Source: Nocardioides pini | GTDB lineage: Bacteria > Actinomycetota > Actinomycetes > Propionibacteriales > Nocardioidaceae | Assembly: GCF_026712185.1 (NCBI RefSeq) | Contig: NZ_JAPPUX010000001.1 | Span: 1 to 64,000, forward strand | Length of the DNA: 64,000 nt | Direction of reading: 5' to 3' | In this document: positions 34,429 through 43,269 of the stretch, piece by piece | How the letters are laid out: every line of letters begins with the position of its first letter | Position numbering within the stretch: position 1 is the stretch's first letter | The notes under the pieces: model-generated | What the model was told of the DNA's origin: nothing | The model's database searches: none | What the model saw: only the letters and a program-made list of their open reading frames with translations | Made by a program: the position numbers and the translations under genes

Positions 34429-35925
34429 GTGCACCTCGACGACTACCTGACCAGTGACGCGACCGACCTGGCAGCGCTGCTCGCCGACACGCAGGTCACT
34501 CCGGCCGAGCTGCTGGCCCTGGCACGTCGGCGTGCCGACCAGGTGAACCCGCACATCAACGCGATCACCAGGACGCTGGACGACGTGGCAGACGCGCGAG
34601 CCGCTGAACCGCTGACGGGTCCCTTCGCGGGCGTCCCCTTCCTGGTGAAGGATCTCGCCCAGGAGTACGCCGGGTTCCCCACCACCAATGGTTCGCACGC
34701 GCTCGCGGACGACGTGGCCGACGAGCACGCACTCGTCACCCAGCGCTTCCTCGACGCCGGTCTCGTCGTCTTCGGCAAGACCAACACCCCTGAGTTCGGA
34801 GCCAAGGGCATCACAGAGGACGACCTGCTGGGACGGGCGCGCAATCCGTGGAACCTGGCCCACACCCCGGGCGGCTCGTCCGGTGGCTCGGGTGCCGCCG
34901 TCGCTGCGGGCATCGTCCCGGCGGCCGGCGCGAACGACGGCGGCGGGTCGGTCCGCATCCCCGCGGCCTGCAACGGCCTGGTCGGGCTGAAGCTCAGCCG
35001 TGGCCTCACCCCCTACGGTCCGCAGGGCAGCGAGATGATGTTCGGGATGGTCACCCAGGGCGTGCTCTCCCGCAGCGTCCGGGACAGCGCCGCACTGCTC
35101 GATGCCATCGTGGGCGCGCCGACCCGCTACGCGGCGTACGCCGCAGCGACGCCCGATCGTCTGCTCCCGGACCTCGACCGCCCGCCCGCGCGTCTGCGGA
35201 TCGGCTTCACGCACTCCTCGGCCATCAACCCCAGCCCGGACCCCGAGGCCGTCACCGCTGTCGAGGGCGCCGCCCGCCTGCTCGCCGAGCTCGGCCACGA
35301 GGTCGAGGAGGTCGACGCACCGCACGACGACGACGCCCTGGCCCGTGACTTCCTGAGCATCTGGTTCGCCCAGCTCCACGGTCAGATCAGCCTGATCAAG
35401 CACCGACTCGGTGCGTCCGACAGCGCCTTCGCGGCCGACTCGCTCGCGGCAGCGGAGATCGGCCGCGCCGCCGGCGTCGGCGCGCTCTTCGCGGCGTTGG
35501 AGAACGTCAACCGGCACATCCGCGCGCTCGACGACTTCCACCAGCGGTACGACCTGTTGCTCACGCCGACCCTGGCGAAGCCGCCGCTGGAAGTGGGCTC
35601 GATCGACACCCCGCCGTTGCTGCAGCGGGCCTCGCGGATCATCGCCAAGGTGCGCGCCGGCAAGCTGCTCAACGCGACCGGCATCCTCGACCAGCTCATC
35701 TCCGAGAACCTGGGCTGGGTGCCCTACACCCAGCTGGCCAACCTCACCGGCCGTCCCGCGATCTCCGTGCCTCTGCACTGGACCGCCACCGGCCTGCCCC
35801 TGGGTGTGCAGCTCGTCGGCCCCCTGGCCTCCGACGGACTCCTGCTGCGTCTCGCCGCGCAGCTGGAGCAGGCACAGCCGTGGTTCCACCGGTATGCCCA
35901 TCTCGACCCGGCACTGACCGTCTAG
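34429..35925 (+). CDS. Amidase (amidase signature family)
   Basis: 498 residues from GTG 34429. The Ser-cisSer-Lys triad regions are visible: Lys in VPFLVKDLAQ (about 73), the cis-Ser and neighbours in PGGSSGGSGAAVAAG (about 146-160) and the nucleophile Ser in NDGGGSVRIPAACNG (about 170). It hydrolyses amides to acids; possibly a 6-aminohexanoate-cyclic-dimer-hydrolase-like member, but substrate is not predictable. Upstream in-frame ATG 34372 would add an implausible 19-residue leader. Confidence 0.88.
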   Translation: MHLDDYLTSDATDLAALLADTQVTPAELLALARRRADQVNPHINAITRTLDDVADARAAEPLTGPFAGVPFLVKDLAQEYAGFPTTNGSHALADDVADEHALVTQRFLDAGLVVFGKTNTPEFGAKGITEDDLLGRARNPWNLAHTPGGSSGGSGAAVAAGIVPAAGANDGGGSVRIPAACNGLVGLKLSRGLTPYGPQGSEMMFGMVTQGVLSRSVRDSAALLDAIVGAPTRYAAYAAATPDRLLPDLDRPPARLRIGFTHSSAINPSPDPEAVTAVEGAARLLAELGHEVEEVDAPHDDDALARDFLSIWFAQLHGQISLIKHRLGASDSAFAADSLAAAEIGRAAGVGALFAALENVNRHIRALDDFHQRYDLLLTPTLAKPPLEVGSIDTPPLLQRASRIIAKVRAGKLLNATGILDQLISENLGWVPYTQLANLTGRPAISVPLHWTATGLPLGVQLVGPLASDGLLLRLAAQLEQAQPWFHRYAHLDPALTV

Positions 35926-35932
35926 CGCACGG

Positions 35933-35982
35933 ACCCGTGGGACCGAGGGCGGCGCCCGTACGGCCCTTGCATCCCCACGGGT
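35933..35982 (+). terminator. Long-loop inverted repeat after the amidase gene
   Basis: ACCCGTGGG (35933-35941) and CCCACGGGT (35974-35982) are perfectly complementary, 32 bases apart, directly behind the amidase stop. It may act as a terminator; the long loop makes this weak. Confidence 0.35.
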
Positions 35983-36041
35983 GATTCGTGGACGCGAGGA
36001 GTCCGCAACGGTGGGGGCTTCCATCCCACGAAGGAGCAGAG

Positions 36042-36485
36042 ATGTCTGATGACGCCAAGGCGGCCAAGGAACTGGTCGAGACGTTGAAGGACGGCGAGCG
36101 GGGCTTCGCCGACGCGGCCGAGAAGCTCCGCGACGGCGAGCACCCCGAGTGGGCCACGACCCTGCAGCGCTTCTCCGACCAGCGCGCAGGATTCTGGCGC
36201 GAGATCGTCGACATGGGTCATGACTACGGTGACGACGTCGACGAGAGCGGCTCCGTCGCCGCGGCGGTCCACCGCGGTTGGATCGCGCTGAAGGATGCCG
36301 TGTCGGGCGACGACCCCGAGGCCGTGCTCAAGGCGGCCTTGACCGGTGAGGACCACGCCGTCTCGGAGTACGAGGACGCCTTGGAGAAGGACCTCAGCGC
36401 GGGGTTCCGCGAGGTCGTCGTACGCCAGCAGGCTGCTGTGGTCGCTGCCCGGGACGAGGTCAAGGCGCTCCAGGTCGCCAGCTAG
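36042..36485 (+). CDS. PA2169/DUF2383-type four-helix-bundle protein
   Basis: 147 residues, AAGGAGCAGAG ribosome site. Helical throughout: KELVETLKDGERGFADAAEKL, then a segment with LQRFSDQRAGFWREIVDM, then HRGWIALKDAVSG and EYEDALEKDLSAGFREVVVRQ. This matches the ferritin-like four-helix family (PA2169/DUF2383) with conserved Glu and His that might bind metal. Often stress- or stationary-phase-associated. Downstream it meets the convergent VOC gene. Confidence 0.75.
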   Translation: MSDDAKAAKELVETLKDGERGFADAAEKLRDGEHPEWATTLQRFSDQRAGFWREIVDMGHDYGDDVDESGSVAAAVHRGWIALKDAVSGDDPEAVLKAALTGEDHAVSEYEDALEKDLSAGFREVVVRQQAAVVAARDEVKALQVAS

Positions 36486-36565
36486 CCGCGTCGCCCGGCG
36501 TCGCTGAAACATGGCGGCGTCGGGCGTGGCGCCACCACGGCGCGGCGTGACTGACCGACGCGGCT
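36484..36565. terminator. Inverted repeats between convergent genes
   Basis: AGCCGCGTCG (36484-36493) and CGACGCGGCT (36556-36565) are perfect 10-bp inverted copies just behind the two convergent stops. Between them lies the self-complementary GTGGCGCCAC (36526-36535). They could fold into a bidirectional terminator. Confidence 0.4.
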
Positions 36566-37056
36566 CAGTCCTTGCCGGCTCGCGGCAGGTCGAGGTCGTG
36601 ATCCTCGATGAAGTCGTCGATGTCGGCCTGGCTCGTGTGGCCCTCTGCCAGGGCCTTCTTGGCCGCCAGCAGGTGCTCGTTGGGGGCCGAGAGCTCGAGC
36701 GCGATGTTGTCGGGGTCGCGGAAGTTGAGGTGGAAGCCGAACTCCATGTCGCGGATGGGCGTGTACGTGACGCCGAGCTCGTCGAAGCGACGCTCCCACT
36801 CCTCCAGGTCGGCTCGCGACGCTGCAGTCATGCCGAGGTGGTCGAGGCCGGTCGTGAGCTCGGTGAAGTCGCCGCCGCGCGCGCCTTCGTGCTTCATCAG
36901 GGACAACGTGAAGCCGGTGTCGGGATGCATCAGGATCCGGCCGTACCCGACATCCAGCACCGGCACGAAGTCGAGCACCGTGACGTAGAAGTGCTGGCTT
37001 CGATCGAGGTCGCACACCGTCAACGACACGTGGTCGATTCCCGCGAAGCTCACCAT
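36565..37056 (-). CDS. VOC (glyoxalase/bleomycin-resistance/dioxygenase) family protein
   Basis: 163 residues from ATG 37056 with GGAGG eight bases upstream. Two beta-alpha-beta-beta-beta repeats: IDHVSLTVCDLDRSQHFYVTV (metal His near residue 8) and GLDHLGMTAASRADLEEWERR, then FRDPDNIALELSAP with the C-terminal Glu ligand. A metal-dependent lyase, dioxygenase or resistance protein; substrate unknown. A 30-residue C-terminal acidic helix extends beyond the usual domain. Confidence 0.8.
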   Translation of the reverse strand: MVSFAGIDHVSLTVCDLDRSQHFYVTVLDFVPVLDVGYGRILMHPDTGFTLSLMKHEGARGGDFTELTTGLDHLGMTAASRADLEEWERRFDELGVTYTPIRDMEFGFHLNFRDPDNIALELSAPNEHLLAAKKALAEGHTSQADIDDFIEDHDLDLPRAGKD

Positions 37057-37231
37057 CTCCACATCCTCCGTCCTCTCCCGCGCGATGACGATCGCCGCCA
37101 CCGAGCGGCACCACCATCATCTGCTCCTCGGAGCACGACAAACAGACCCAGCTGCCGGAGCGAAGACGACCGGCGGCGGTCATCCGGCGCGACACCCGAC
37201 TCCTTGCCCGCGGGCCGGCCGTGTCCGGCGC

Positions 37232-38590
37232 TCACGAGCGGGGGGTCACCAGCGCCGGGATCGGCCCGCCCGCCGTCATCGTGAAGGGTACGGCCAGAGG
37301 GAATCGTGGCTCGAGGGACTCGACCCGCACCGCCCGGACGATGGTGGCCAGGCCGAGGGTCGCCTCGAGCATCGCGAAGTGGTCGCCGATGCAGGAGCGC
37401 GGCCCCGCACCGAACGGGAGGTACTGCCAGCGGTCGCGGCCGCGGGAGTGCTCGGGGAGGAACCGGTCGGGGTCGAACCGCTGCGGCTCGGGCCACAGGG
37501 CCGGGTCGGTGTGCAGCGCCATGATGCCCACGACGACGTTGCTCCCGGCCGGCACCCGCCAGCCGTCCACGATGACGTCACGCATGGCCAGCCGCGCCAC
37601 GACGGCGGCGGGCGGGCAGAGGCGCAGCGACTCGTGGATGACGCGGGTCGCGAGCTCGAGCGCGGGAACGTCGTCGGCGTCGAGCGTACGGCGGCCGAGC
37701 TCGGCGGCCTCGGCGGCAACCCGGTCCTGCAGCGTCTGATCCCGGCCGAGCGCCCAGAGGCCGTAGCACAGGGTGGTGGCGGTGGTGTCGTGCCCGGCGA
37801 TGAGGAACGCAGAGAGCTCTCCGCGGATGTCCTCGTCGGTGAGCGGCTGACCCGTCTCGGGGTCCCGTACGTCGAGCAGCAGCCGGATCAGCTCCGCCGG
37901 ATGGTCCGGGTCGCGTCGGCACTGATCGACCGCCTCGTCGATCACGGCGAAGAACCGCTCCCTGGCCCGGGCGAAGCGTCGGTTCGCGGGCGTGGGCCAC
38001 CTCGCCGGAACCCGGACCGGTGCGATCCCGCGATCGGTGAAGTACTGCAACAGCGTGGCAAAGTCGCCTGCCATCGCCTCCGCTCGCGGGCCGAGGTCCT
38101 GGCCGAGGACGGATCGGCCGAGGACCTGCAGCGTCAGCCGCCGGGTCAACGGGTCGAGCTCGACCCGTCCGGTGTCGACGGCCCGCTCGGCGGCGAGCTG
38201 GGCCTCGGTCGACATGTGGACGGCGAAGTCCCGCACGTGCTTCCTGGTGAACAAGGGTTGGAGCGCGCGCCGGCGCGGCGTCCAGGCCTCGTGCGGGAGG
38301 TTGAAGAGGTTCAGGCCGACGTGCTTGGTCTCCTCGTGGACCTGGACGCCCTTGTCCATCGCCCCGTCGAAGCCGGCCAGCACGTCGTGGGCGCCGGCGG
38401 GTGAGGTGACGATGACGAACTGGGGAGCCACCCGCCGGGGCCCGATGGGCACGCGTACGACCGGCCCGCCGTGGTCGCGCAGGACTGCCGCGCCGGTGTG
38501 GAAGTTGCGCAGGGCGTCGAGCCGCTCCCCCAGGCCGAGACCGACCACCTTCGGTGGGAGTGGTGCCGTGACAGCACCTGGCGATGCCAT
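37232..38590 (-). CDS. Cytochrome P450
   Basis: 452 residues. I-helix oxygen-binding AGHDTTATT (about 258-266), K-helix HESLR (E-x-x-R, about 312-316), the PERF-like region RFDPDRFLPE and the haem loop FGAGPRSCIGDHF with the axial Cys near residue 400. It is soluble, as usual for actinobacterial P450s, and most like the CYP102/CYP4-related fatty-acid-like group in layout (LPHEAWTPRRRALQPLFTRKHV). No ferredoxin or reductase gene adjoins it, so redox partners are elsewhere. Confidence 0.9.
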   Translation of the reverse strand: MASPGAVTAPLPPKVVGLGLGERLDALRNFHTGAAVLRDHGGPVVRVPIGPRRVAPQFVIVTSPAGAHDVLAGFDGAMDKGVQVHEETKHVGLNLFNLPHEAWTPRRRALQPLFTRKHVRDFAVHMSTEAQLAAERAVDTGRVELDPLTRRLTLQVLGRSVLGQDLGPRAEAMAGDFATLLQYFTDRGIAPVRVPARWPTPANRRFARARERFFAVIDEAVDQCRRDPDHPAELIRLLLDVRDPETGQPLTDEDIRGELSAFLIAGHDTTATTLCYGLWALGRDQTLQDRVAAEAAELGRRTLDADDVPALELATRVIHESLRLCPPAAVVARLAMRDVIVDGWRVPAGSNVVVGIMALHTDPALWPEPQRFDPDRFLPEHSRGRDRWQYLPFGAGPRSCIGDHFAMLEATLGLATIVRAVRVESLEPRFPLAVPFTMTAGGPIPALVTPRS

Positions 38591-38645
38591 CTCACCATGG
38601 TCGCACCACCGTCAGCGCTGCACCAGACACCCCGTCCGGGCGACG

Positions 38646-39167
38646 TCACTCCATCGAGGCACCGGACGCGCGGGGCGACGGCGTCGCCTGGTCGTGGCGC
38701 TCGGCAGGTGGCGGATCGCAGTGCTCCAACCAGCGGTACGCGACGGGCTGGCCCTGGTTCCACGCAGCAGCTTGTACGTCATCGACCTCGCGGAACCCGC
38801 TTCGCCGGTACAGGGCGAGAGCGCGGTCGTTGATGGGGTCGACGCGCAGGAAGCAGGAGGATCGGGCACTGGCTCGGGCCAGGGCGACGAGTCGTTCGAC
38901 GAGGTGGGCGCCGACGCCGTTCCCTCGGCGGTTCGGGTCGACGATCAAGCGGGCGACCTCCTGCTCGTTCTCCTCCTCGTCGTCCCACAGTTCGCCGTAG
39001 GCGACGGGATGTCCCTCCGGGTCGACGAGCAGCCAGGGCTGGACGTCGTCCGGTTCCCACCACTCGAGCACCACGGCCGGGTCGATGGGGTGCCAACCGG
39101 CGATCGTGGGGGCATGGTGCGGTGACGGCGTGGTCAAGGCCCACGAAGCCATGTCGTACGGAGGCAT
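38646..39167 (-). CDS. GNAT family N-acetyltransferase
   Basis: 173 residues. The acetyl-CoA site VARLIVDPNRRGNGVGAHLVERLVALAR (Q/RxxGxG/A at about 90-96) and the C-terminal DPINDRALALYRRSGF are clear GNAT elements. The tail after residue 150 is unstructured and Pro/Ala-rich. Acceptor unknown. Confidence 0.8.
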   Translation of the reverse strand: MPPYDMASWALTTPSPHHAPTIAGWHPIDPAVVLEWWEPDDVQPWLLVDPEGHPVAYGELWDDEEENEQEVARLIVDPNRRGNGVGAHLVERLVALARASARSSCFLRVDPINDRALALYRRSGFREVDDVQAAAWNQGQPVAYRWLEHCDPPPAERHDQATPSPRASGASME

Positions 39168-39247
39168 GCCTGTGTGTCCTGTGTGCTCGTGGGATGAGGA
39201 GGTGTCCGCGCCTTCGTGGCGAGCCCGGGGCTACGGGTGGACGGGAG

Positions 39248-40120
39248 TCAGCCGGCCACCCGTTCGGTGAACGCGCTGGCGTGGGCCGCGACGAACTCAG
39301 CGAGCGGTGTCGCGGCCCGGCCGGTGACGCTGGCGACGCTGTGGGTGGGGACTGACTGATCGCCGCGGCGCAGCGAGTCGTACACACGGACCACTTCTCG
39401 TGCGCCCGCCTCGGGTACGCCAGCCGACACCAGCCCTGCGACGGCGTCCTGTGGAGTCACGTCGACATAGCTCACGTGCCGTCCTGTTGCTGCCGTCAGT
39501 GCAGCCGCGACCTCGTGGTGGGTGACTGCCGCGGGCCCGGTCAGCTCCAACACCCCTGGCTCGAAGTCGGAGTCCTGCAGTGCCCGTGCCGCGATCAGGG
39601 CAACGTCACCCGGGTCGATCATCGCGATCCGCGCGTGGCCTGCCGGCGCCAGGAGGAGGCCGCGCTCTCGAATCGGGGTAGAGGCTGCGAGCAGGTTGCT
39701 CATGAGGAAGGTCGGCCGAAGGAGCACGCTGGGCACCCCAGTGGCCGCCAGGTACGCCTCGACCTCGGAGTGGGCCCGCCAGAAGGCGTTGGACGCCTCA
39801 GGGTGCGCGCCGCTCGCCGACACCTTCACGAGTCGATCCAGGCCGACGGCGGATGCTGCATCGATGACGGCCTGCTCGTGGTGCACCTGATCGGGACCGT
39901 TGGCCGAGACCAGGAACACGCGGTCGACGCCTGCGAGGGCAGCGCGCACGCTGGCGGGTTCTGCAAGGTCGCCCTGGACCAGGTCAGCGCGGTCGCGCAC
40001 GACCCCGGCTGCTCGATCCGGGTCTCGCACGAGTGCGCGGGGGCGGACACCCTCGTCGGACAGGAGGTCGAGGAGGCGGCTGCCGATCGTGCCGGTGGCG
40101 CCGGTGACGAGGATGGTCAT
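39248..40120 (-). CDS. NAD(P)-binding atypical SDR (NmrA/NAD(P)H quinone reductase-like)
   Basis: 290 residues from ATG 40120. The Rossmann motif TILVTGATGTIGSRLL (GxxGxxG, residues 6-12), then LVQGDLAEPASVRAALAGVDRVFLVS and FWRAHSEVEAYLAATGVPSVLLRPTF, typical of NmrA/SDR a5-like proteins that act as reductases or redox sensors. Lacks the YxxxK of classical SDRs. Close to the methyltransferase gene upstream (65 bases), probably one transcript. Confidence 0.83.
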   Translation of the reverse strand: MTILVTGATGTIGSRLLDLLSDEGVRPRALVRDPDRAAGVVRDRADLVQGDLAEPASVRAALAGVDRVFLVSANGPDQVHHEQAVIDAASAVGLDRLVKVSASGAHPEASNAFWRAHSEVEAYLAATGVPSVLLRPTFLMSNLLAASTPIRERGLLLAPAGHARIAMIDPGDVALIAARALQDSDFEPGVLELTGPAAVTHHEVAAALTAATGRHVSYVDVTPQDAVAGLVSAGVPEAGAREVVRVYDSLRRGDQSVPTHSVASVTGRAATPLAEFVAAHASAFTERVAG

Positions 40121-40185
40121 GCGGGTCCTGCTCTCTGGTGGGTGTGGGTGCGTGCGGTGTCGTTGTCCCGTGAGCGGCCGACCGC

Positions 40186-41028
40186 TCAGTCGCGACGTGC
40201 GGCCACCAGCCACGTGGCCGAGTCGAACTGCACGCCGTCCGGGCCGGCATGAGCGGCCAGCGTGTCGCGAAGGGCCTGTAGCGCTCGGGGTCGATCTGCA
40301 GGTGGGCGCTTCTGGAGCATCCACGCGAGCAGACCCGTGAGCAGCTCCTGGGCTTCGTCGATGCTGCGCCCGTACGTCGTCGGCCCCGTCAGCCCCGTGA
40401 TCTCGATGCGGGAGAAGCCTGTCGTCCCGAGCAGGCCGTTCACGTCGTCCGGGTCGCTCATCGAGAAGGGTCCAGCCGCCCCCCGAGGAGGTGCCGGCAC
40501 CACTCCGAGCAGCGCGGACGCGAACGCGCCGAACCAGGGATTCGCTGCGGGTGGCTGCCACGTCAGAAGAGTCAGTCGTCCCCCGGAGCGCATGGATCGC
40601 GCGATGTTGGCGAACGCCTCTTCGGGCTGTCCGAAGAACATGGCTCCCGTGCGGCTGATCACCGCATCGTGCTCCTTCGGCACGAAGGGGTGCACCTGGG
40701 CATCGGCGCGGGCGAACGTGGCACGCGTCAGTCCTTCGCGCGCGGCCAGGCCCCGCGCCACGTCGATCATGCTCGAGGACAGGTCCACGCCGAACGCACT
40801 CCCCTCGCCAGCAGCTCTGGCTGCGGCACGGGTCGTGGCGCCCGTCCCGCACCCGATGTCGAGGACCCGGTCACCACGTCGGATGTCAGATGCTCCTTCG
40901 AACGCCGCCTGGTAGTGCCCGAGGACCGCGTCGAGCTGCTCGTGGCGTGCTGCCCACAGCTCCCCCTCGTCGCCGTCCCATGCGTTCGCCTGGTCCACGT
41001 TGGTCACGTGCACGTCCGAGTTGGTCAA
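40186..41028 (-). CDS. Class I SAM-dependent methyltransferase
   Basis: 280 residues. Motif I VLDIGCGTGATTRAAAR (about 55-71), AFGVDLSSSMIDVAR, and ISRTGAMFF then GGRLTLLTW as post-motifs. It resembles the UbiE-like small-molecule methyltransferases. In line with the SDR downstream and the cupin upstream (27-base gap), likely part of one MarR-controlled minus-strand unit. Confidence 0.83.
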   Translation of the reverse strand: MTNSDVHVTNVDQANAWDGDEGELWAARHEQLDAVLGHYQAAFEGASDIRRGDRVLDIGCGTGATTRAAARAAGEGSAFGVDLSSSMIDVARGLAAREGLTRATFARADAQVHPFVPKEHDAVISRTGAMFFGQPEEAFANIARSMRSGGRLTLLTWQPPAANPWFGAFASALLGVVPAPPRGAAGPFSMSDPDDVNGLLGTTGFSRIEITGLTGPTTYGRSIDEAQELLTGLLAWMLQKRPPADRPRALQALRDTLAAHAGPDGVQFDSATWLVAARRD

Positions 41029-41055
41029 TGTCCCTCACTAGGTAGGTCGTGAACG

Positions 41056-41523
41056 TCAAGAAGGCACGGGACCCAACAGCTCGATCCCGTTCTGCTTCGC
41101 GACCTCCAGCACGTCCTGCATCGTGGGCGCGCCCGTGGCCGCCAGCGCAGCAGCGGCTCGCGTGAACCCCTCCATGGCCGCGCCCGGAGCATGTACGCAG
41201 AACGCGACGGCCGGTTCGGTCGACTCGTTGCGAATGGTGTGGGGGGTGTTCCCGGCCAACGCCACCGTCTGCCCCGCGCCCGCAGTGCGCCTCGTGGTCT
41301 TGCCGTCGGAGGTGGTGACGTAGAACGTGAACTCGCCCGACAGCACCCGGTACACCTCGCTCGGCGCGTGCCGGTGCATGACCGGGGGCCCTCCGCCCGG
41401 GGGCATCCGGAGCTCGACGGCGAACAGGTCACCGCCAGTCTCGGCACTGGTCGCGAGCACGACCGCTTCCTCGGCACCGACGCGGAGCGTCTCCGGCATG
41501 GGCGATATTTCGACAGGTAGCAT
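41056..41523 (-). CDS. Cupin domain protein
   Basis: About 155 residues. Cupin motif 1 is partly recognisable in PVMHRHAPSEVYRVLSGEFTFYV (two His and a Glu as metal ligands, near residues 49-60) and motif 2 in AGNTPHTIRNES with His. A C-terminal helical extension follows. Metal-binding small-molecule protein or isomerase/dioxygenase of unknown substrate. Start choice: the predicted transcript begins near 41529, so ATG 41521-41523 (almost leaderless) or ATG 41497-41499 are likely; ATG 41529 is also in frame. Confidence 0.75.
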   Translation of the reverse strand: MLPVEISPMPETLRVGAEEAVVLATSAETGGDLFAVELRMPPGGGPPVMHRHAPSEVYRVLSGEFTFYVTTSDGKTTRRTAGAGQTVALAGNTPHTIRNESTEPAVAFCVHAPGAAMEGFTRAAAALAATGAPTMQDVLEVAKQNGIELLGPVPS

Positions 41524-41564
41524 GTCCATGTGACCAACATAGACAGGCAGCATGTCGATGTCAA
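41512..41564 (-). promoter_or_regulatory. Cupin promoter with two direct-repeat operator sites
   Basis: On the minus strand TTGACA (plus 41559-41564), a 17-base spacer and TATGTT (plus 41536-41541) form a near-ideal sigma-70 promoter. Two 20-base direct repeats, plus 41512-41531 and 41542-41561, differ at two positions and begin exactly 30 bases apart. One fills the spacer and the other covers the start site, flanking the -10 box. Each holds GACA-N7-TGTC. This is what a MarR dimer pair blocking the promoter would need. Confidence 0.65.
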
Positions 41565-42027
41565 CGTGCGCGGTGCGCCTGAACGCGACGACGGGCCGCG
41601 CAACATCGTCGTCCAGCTCCGCGAGGCGTACGCCACCCTGAACGCCTTGGTGCCCGAGCGCCTGGTCGACCACGGCTTCCTCGACTTCCGACCTGCCCAC
41701 AGCAGCGTCTTCGAGCATCTGGATGACAGCGGCACGACGGTGAGCACGTTGGCCGAGCGCGCCACGATGACGAAACAGGCCATGGGCGAGCTCGTGGCGC
41801 ATCTGGAGGCGGGCGGCTACGTGGTGCGCGTTCCCGACCCGAACGACCGCCGCGCAAAGCTCGTGCTGCCCACCGATCGCGGCCGCGAGGTCTACCGCGT
41901 CGCTCGCAGCCTGGTTCCCGAGCTGCACGAGCAGATCGCCGAGCTCCTCGGGACGAAGCGCTTCCTCCAGCTCCGCAAGGACCTCGACCTCGTGCAACGG
42001 ACATTCGCGTCACGCCGGGACACCTGA
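41530..42027 (+). CDS. MarR family transcriptional regulator
   Basis: 165 residues if GTG 41530 is used. A winged helix is at about 60-115 (STLAERATMTKQAMGELVAHLEAGGYV, then the wing PNDRRAKLVLPTDRGREV), flanked by dimerisation helices. The start abuts the cupin start with no intergenic space and lies inside the predicted operator, so GTG 41566 (MarR fold begins shortly after) is an alternative. Likely an autorepressor of itself and the divergent cupin/methyltransferase/SDR genes. Confidence 0.82.
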   Translation: MTNIDRQHVDVNVRGAPERDDGPRNIVVQLREAYATLNALVPERLVDHGFLDFRPAHSSVFEHLDDSGTTVSTLAERATMTKQAMGELVAHLEAGGYVVRVPDPNDRRAKLVLPTDRGREVYRVARSLVPELHEQIAELLGTKRFLQLRKDLDLVQRTFASRRDT

Positions 42028-42127
42028 TGGGTCATCCGTCGCGATTCGCGTCGTCGGTGCTCGGCGGGAGTGCGGGCGCCGGGGCCGAGGTCCGCTCGGA
42101 CCCGTACGAACCCTCAGTCGGCGGTCC

Positions 42128-43198
42128 ATGCCGGAGGATGTCCCCGTGACCCAGGACCCGACCCGCGACGTGAGCTCCGGAAGCATGCCCGACGGACGTG
42201 ACGTCCGCCTGCTCACGATCGGCGCGGAGCCCGGTCCCGTGGTCGAGGTCCTCACCCTCGGCGCGGCCGTCCACCGGCTGGTGGTGCCGTGCGGGGACGG
42301 CGAGCGGCGCAACGTCGTGCTCGGTCATCCCGACGTCGAGGAGCGGCTCGCGAGCGGGGACTACATCGGCGGCGTGATCGGGCGGTACGCGAACCGCATC
42401 GCCGGGGGTCGCTTCACGCTCGACGGTCAGGCGGTCGAGGTGCGCACCCACGACCGGGGCAACAGCCTCCACGGCGGGCCCGAGGGGTTCGACGTACGCC
42501 TCTGGGGCGTCGAGTCGCACCAGGCGGACGAGCTGGTGCTGACGCTGGTGAGCGAGGACGGCGACCAGGGGTTCCCCGGCACCGTCACGACCCGCGTCAC
42601 CTACCGGGTCGACAGGGCCACCGTGCGCGTCACGATGAAGGCGACCGCCGACGCCACCACGGTGGTCAACCTGACCAACCACGCCTACGTCAACCTCGAC
42701 GGGGAGGGAGCCGGGACGATCGACGGCCACGAGCTGCTCGTCGAGGCCGACGAGTTCACCCCTGTCGACGCGACCGGCATCCCGACCGGCGGCCACGCGC
42801 GCGTCGACGGCACCCCCTTCGACTTCCGCGCGCCGACCAGGATCGGTCCAGCCGTCAGGACCGAGCACCCGCAGGTCGTCGACGCGAGGGGCATCGACCA
42901 CAACTTCGTCATCCGGGGCAGCGGCCTGCGTCGAGCGGCGAAGCTGACCTCGGACAAGACCCGCACCACCGTCGAGCTGTGGAGCGACCAGCCGGGCCTG
43001 CAGGTCTACACCGGCAACTTCCTCGACGGCACCCGCCGCTCGACCACCGGCGGCCGCTACCGCCAGGGCGACGGCGTCGCGCTCGAGCCGCAGCTGTTCC
43101 CCGACTCGCCCAACCGGCCCGAGTGGCCGTCGGCGACGCTGCGTCCGGGGGAGACGTACGTCGCCCACCTCGAGTGGCGCTTCGGCACGACGTCGTGA
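42128..43198 (+). CDS. Aldose 1-epimerase (galactose mutarotase type)
   Basis: 356 residues. Beta-sandwich mutarotase with GVIGRYANRIAGGRF (about 83), the catalytic His in NSLHGGPEGFD (about 117), NLTNHAYVNLDG (about 180) and the catalytic Glu in VALEPQLFPDSPN (about 318). It interconverts alpha and beta anomers of hexoses. GTG 42143-based shorter starts are possible. It stands alone; distinct from the rhamnose mutarotase. Confidence 0.88.
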   Translation: MPEDVPVTQDPTRDVSSGSMPDGRDVRLLTIGAEPGPVVEVLTLGAAVHRLVVPCGDGERRNVVLGHPDVEERLASGDYIGGVIGRYANRIAGGRFTLDGQAVEVRTHDRGNSLHGGPEGFDVRLWGVESHQADELVLTLVSEDGDQGFPGTVTTRVTYRVDRATVRVTMKATADATTVVNLTNHAYVNLDGEGAGTIDGHELLVEADEFTPVDATGIPTGGHARVDGTPFDFRAPTRIGPAVRTEHPQVVDARGIDHNFVIRGSGLRRAAKLTSDKTRTTVELWSDQPGLQVYTGNFLDGTRRSTTGGRYRQGDGVALEPQLFPDSPNRPEWPSATLRPGETYVAHLEWRFGTTS

Positions 43199-43269
43199 CC
43201 GGGTCGGCATAGTCGGCGGGGTCCGTGCGTTGGGGCCCACGAACACGTCCCCGACGAAGGAGAAGCGCG

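Noticed and set aside
32779..36024. A 1081-residue minus-strand open frame
   Set aside because: Antisense to the carotenoid oxygenase and amidase genes, which carry intact family motifs. Low-complexity translation.
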